This document shows positions 61,812-64,000 of a stretch of 64,000 nucleotides of DNA, piece by piece. Position numbers and translations under genes: made by a program. Under the pieces are notes generated by a model. That model saw only the letters and a list, made by a program, of their open reading frames with translations. It searched no databases and had not been told where the DNA came from. Position 1 is the first letter of the stretch. Every line of letters begins with the position of its first letter. The stretch comes from Paenibacillus sp. SYP-B4298. GTDB lineage: Bacteria > Bacillota > Bacilli > Paenibacillales > Paenibacillaceae. The stretch lies in contig NZ_CP115484.1 of the NCBI RefSeq assembly GCF_027627475.1, forward strand, positions 5,345,001 to 5,409,000. Direction: 5' to 3'.

Positions 61812-62434
61812 GGGCGGTCACGCTCCTTCCAATAGGAGAGCAGTTGAGCTGTTGTCAGAACGGTTGCAAAGTTCATCTCCAATATGCGTATGGACATCGC
61901 ATGCACCTCCTGCTCGTAGGCGGCGCATGCGTCCTCGACCACGTAGACTTCATAATCCTTCATCGAGCCATCGCGGATCGTAGAGTCGACGCAGCACTCG
62001 GTGGTCACGCCGGTAACAACCAGTCTTCGGATGCCGAGTCCCTGAAGCAGCAGCTCCAGGTTCGTTCCGACAAAGGCGCTGTATCGCTGCTTGCTGACGA
62101 TATAGTCGTCCGCGGCGGGGGCTATCCGGTAATCGTCCGCTCCGGGTGTTCCCCGTCTGCATACGGCAACAGCCTCTTCAGGATCATATCCCTGGCGCGT
62201 GTACCACGCCTTCATACTTGGGGAATCGGTAGCCGGATCGGTCACGAGCCGGATGAAGATAACCGGGATGTGCCGGTCATGCGCACCCTGCAGCAGCCGT
62301 TCGATCTGGTCGACAGCGGGATCGATGGCGGACAGGTCGGCGCCGTATTGCGCCATTTTGCCATCTGCTCCGCAGAAGTCCTGTTGTACATCGACAATCA
62401 GCAATGCGGTGCGGGTGGTCAGCTCCTGCATCAT
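61808..62434 (-). CDS. Isochorismatase-family cysteine hydrolase, RutB/PncA type
   Basis: A 208-residue cysteine hydrolase. The catalytic triad is visible as the Asp in LLIVDVQQDF, a Lys in YIVSKQRYSAF and the Cys in TTECCVDSTIRDG. RutB, the closest functional model, hydrolyses ureidoacrylate peracid to carbamate and aminoacrylate; nicotinamidases and N-carbamoyl hydrolases share the fold. The start ATG at 62434 is 6 nt from AGGAGGG; an ATG at 62440 touches that site. It is the third complete gene of the operon, after the monooxygenase. Confidence 0.88.
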   Translation of the reverse strand: MMQELTTRTALLIVDVQQDFCGADGKMAQYGADLSAIDPAVDQIERLLQGAHDRHIPVIFIRLVTDPATDSPSMKAWYTRQGYDPEEAVAVCRRGTPGADDYRIAPAADDYIVSKQRYSAFVGTNLELLLQGLGIRRLVVTGVTTECCVDSTIRDGSMKDYEVYVVEDACAAYEQEVHAMSIRILEMNFATVLTTAQLLSYWKERDRP

Positions 62435-62445
62435 CTGCATCCCTC

Positions 62446-63519
62446 CTATTTCAGCACAGCGTTGCCGCGGAGCTGTGTCAGCACATCTCGCCCGAAGATG
62501 GTCAGATCCTCGACATAATCCGGGAAGGTGAGCATCATGCCATCGATCTTCGTAACCTCGATAATCTCCTTGATCCGGCTCGTGATCGTATCCACACTGC
62601 CCGCGATCGTCTCTGTCATAAATGCGCTCTTGGCCCGATGCACCATCGAGTTCTCGCGTCCATCAGGCTCCAGGCCGTAGCTTCTCAGCATCCCCTTAAT
62701 CGCACCGATGTCTGCGCCCTCCTGATACGTCTTGATCCGTTGCTCGGCTTCCTCATCCGTTGCGCCCGGTACGATCGTGAACATGGCATAGGTCTTGATC
62801 GTCTTGTTACGCTCGGCTGCCATGTCCTTGGCTCGCTTGCTGACGGCTGCCAGATCCTCCAGGTCACGCCCGCCGATGAAGCAGGCATCTCCCTCATCGA
62901 TCGTGAAGCCCATGCCCTTCTCGGATTGCCCGGCACAGATAATCTCCGGCCGTGGCGATTGCAGCGGCTTCGGCAGCGACTCGCAGTCCTCCAGTGTGAA
63001 GTATTCGCCCTGGTGGCTCACCGTCTCTTCGCTCCACAGCCGCTTCACGAGCTGCATCCATTCTCTCGCCAGATCATAGCGTTGGTCGTGGTCGAGATGC
63101 TCCGGCCACATGCCCATCTGTCTGAACTCACCGGCGTAGGAGCCGGACACGACATTCATGCCGACCCGTCCGCCGCTGATCTGATCGAGGGTGGCGAACA
63201 TCTTGGCAGCGACAGCGGGGTGATACAGCAGGGTGTGCACGGTGGCGTATATTTTCACCCGAGAGGTAGCCTCGGCTAGTCCGGCCATCATCGTCATCGA
63301 TTCCAGGGAGATGCCCCAATGGTTGGTTGTGCCGCCGTAGCCCTTCCATTTCGCCATCGACATGATGAAGTCCAATCCCAGCTCCTCGGCAATCATCGCG
63401 GCCTTGCGGTTGATGGCATAGCTGCCGTCCAGTGTTGGCGCGGTCTCGGAGATGATCCAGCCGCCGTTCGTGATGGGGAGAAAGACGCCAAAGTCTACGT
63501 TATTGTAATCGGTGCTCAT
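62446..63519 (-). CDS. Flavin-dependent monooxygenase, RutA-like (LLM class)
   Basis: A 357-residue bacterial luciferase-like (class C) monooxygenase with a TIM barrel. FGVFLPITNGGWIISETAP and LESMTMMAGLAEATSRVKI and NVVSGSYAGEFRQMGMWPEH closely follow the landmarks of E. coli RutA, the pyrimidine oxygenase that opens uracil between N3 and C4 using FMNH2 and O2. ATG 63519 has AAGGAGCG upstream. Together with the RutB-like and RutF-like genes it points to oxidative ring opening of uracil or another N-heterocycle. Confidence 0.9.
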   Translation of the reverse strand: MSTDYNNVDFGVFLPITNGGWIISETAPTLDGSYAINRKAAMIAEELGLDFIMSMAKWKGYGGTTNHWGISLESMTMMAGLAEATSRVKIYATVHTLLYHPAVAAKMFATLDQISGGRVGMNVVSGSYAGEFRQMGMWPEHLDHDQRYDLAREWMQLVKRLWSEETVSHQGEYFTLEDCESLPKPLQSPRPEIICAGQSEKGMGFTIDEGDACFIGGRDLEDLAAVSKRAKDMAAERNKTIKTYAMFTIVPGATDEEAEQRIKTYQEGADIGAIKGMLRSYGLEPDGRENSMVHRAKSAFMTETIAGSVDTITSRIKEIIEVTKIDGMMLTFPDYVEDLTIFGRDVLTQLRGNAVLK

Positions 63520-63667
63520 GAATAATCGCTCCTTAGTGGTTATATGAGAGAGGGACGCGGAATCGTAAAGTAAACTGCAACTGCAATCTGTACGTGGTCA
63601 ACTGTTCTCTGTTATTGGAACTGCTGAACCGTATTCGAGCTCCAGGCATGTGCCTGAGAGAAGGGGG
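63520..63667. other. Gap within the operon
   Basis: About 150 bp between the binding-protein gene and the monooxygenase gene. I see no terminator stem with a T run and no clear promoter; the genes are probably co-transcribed. Confidence 0.35.
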
Positions 63668-64000
63668 CTACCGCTCTGGCCAGATCAGAGCTTCGCCATT
63701 GTAGATGGAATTAATAAACGCGTTGTTCATCACCTTGTCCACGGGAAGCTTCTCCTTGATGACGCCTGCGTCGGAGAGCATCTCGATCTCTCGCGTCCAT
63801 TGCTCATCCGATTGCCAGGCGATGCCGTGACCGGGAAGCTTGGCCTGCTCGACCAATCCGCTCTCGACCGTCCAGCGGTTCGTCTCGGTCGGCAGATCAT
63901 AGAGGGAGTCGGATAGCGAAGCCAGCACCTTCAGCGAGGCATCGATATGGCTTGCCGCGTAGCTATGCGCCTTGGATACCGCGCGTAGGAAGTCCTCCAC
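63668..64000 (-). CDS. ABC transporter substrate-binding protein, NMT1/SsuA type, C-terminal part
   Basis: A partial gene: the frame is open to the right edge of the window, and only the last 110 residues are seen. The text (SLYDLPTETNRWTVESGLVEQAKLPGHG, EIEMLSDAGVIKEKLPVDKVMNNAF) fits the C-terminal helices of NMT1/SsuA-type binding proteins that serve alkanesulfonates, pyrimidine precursors or similar small aromatics. It would be the first visible gene of the operon, and its permease and ATPase genes may lie beyond the window. Confidence 0.72.
   Translation of the reverse strand: MEDFLRAVSKAHSYAASHIDASLKVLASLSDSLYDLPTETNRWTVESGLVEQAKLPGHGIAWQSDEQWTREIEMLSDAGVIKEKLPVDKVMNNAFINSIYNGEALIWPER

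Noticed and set aside
62404-63279. A 291-codon rightward frame opposite the RutA-like gene
   Set aside because: It is antisense to a clear LLM-class monooxygenase; its His/Leu/Arg-rich product and lack of ribosome-binding site mark it as a shadow.

Overview
The window looks like a chromosomal segment of a spore-forming Bacillota, most likely a Paenibacillus or close relative. The evidence is small spore genes (an SspP-type protein and a Spo0E-type phosphatase), TTG/GTG starts behind strong Shine-Dalgarno sequences, secreted proteins with a copper-amine-oxidase N-terminal-like domain, and the order rRNA operon - guaB - dacA - pdxS - pdxT - serS - tRNA-Ser - tadA. That order matches the origin-proximal region of Bacillus subtilis, so the left part probably lies close to oriC. 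The genus is an inference from content and style, not from a database comparison.

Layout. 1-710: end of a 23S gene, 5S gene and terminator. 740-3227: an ECF sigma factor, an overlapping anti-sigma factor, and an upstream gene that is a paralogue of only the membrane/extracytoplasmic part of the anti-sigma factor; two matching ECF-type promoters drive both units. 3348-9580: housekeeping block (guaB, dacA, pdxST-serS, tRNA-Ser). 9650-11664: small spore-type genes and a lipoprotein. 11866-15342: a large secreted protein with eight repeats of about 125 residues. 15756-16937: a response regulator fused to an AAA+ domain in which the phosphoacceptor, Walker B and GAFTGA elements are all altered. 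17024-24627: small genes, tRNA-Arg, Spo0E-like, tadA, a cluster of DnaA-box sequences, rluF, motAB, an EAL phosphodiesterase and an acetyltransferase. 24757-26393: a sugar-type MFS permease and a short Hsp20.

26460-33040 is visibly more AT-rich and patchy. It holds a decayed sulfurtransferase copy, secreted proteins of unknown role, an IS3-type transposase remnant flanked by gene fragments, an intact sulfurtransferase and a TetR/hydrolase pair. 33085-36158 has a second ECF sigma/anti-sigma pair and a DUF4085-type protein.

36257-50436 is a metal-uptake island. Two paralogous five-gene NikABCDE/Cnt-type ABC importers are transcribed away from each other with an MFS exporter gene between them, and the rightward set runs on into a ZnuABC-type zinc importer with a His-rich binding protein. 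Two Zur-box-like sequences precede the leftward importer. The reading offered is zinc (possibly metallophore-bound) acquisition.

51104-56397 has a DsbA/FrnE-type oxidoreductase divergent from an OsmC protein, then an AraC regulator carrying a siderophore-binding domain, a Fur box, a siderophore-binding lipoprotein and a nitroreductase. 56584-64000 is a leftward operon resembling the Rut pyrimidine-oxygenase pathway (RutA-like monooxygenase, RutB-like hydrolase, flavin reductases). It also carries an M20 metallohydrolase, an ABC binding protein cut by the window edge, a TetR regulator fused to a flavodoxin-like domain, and a 14-helix MFS exporter.
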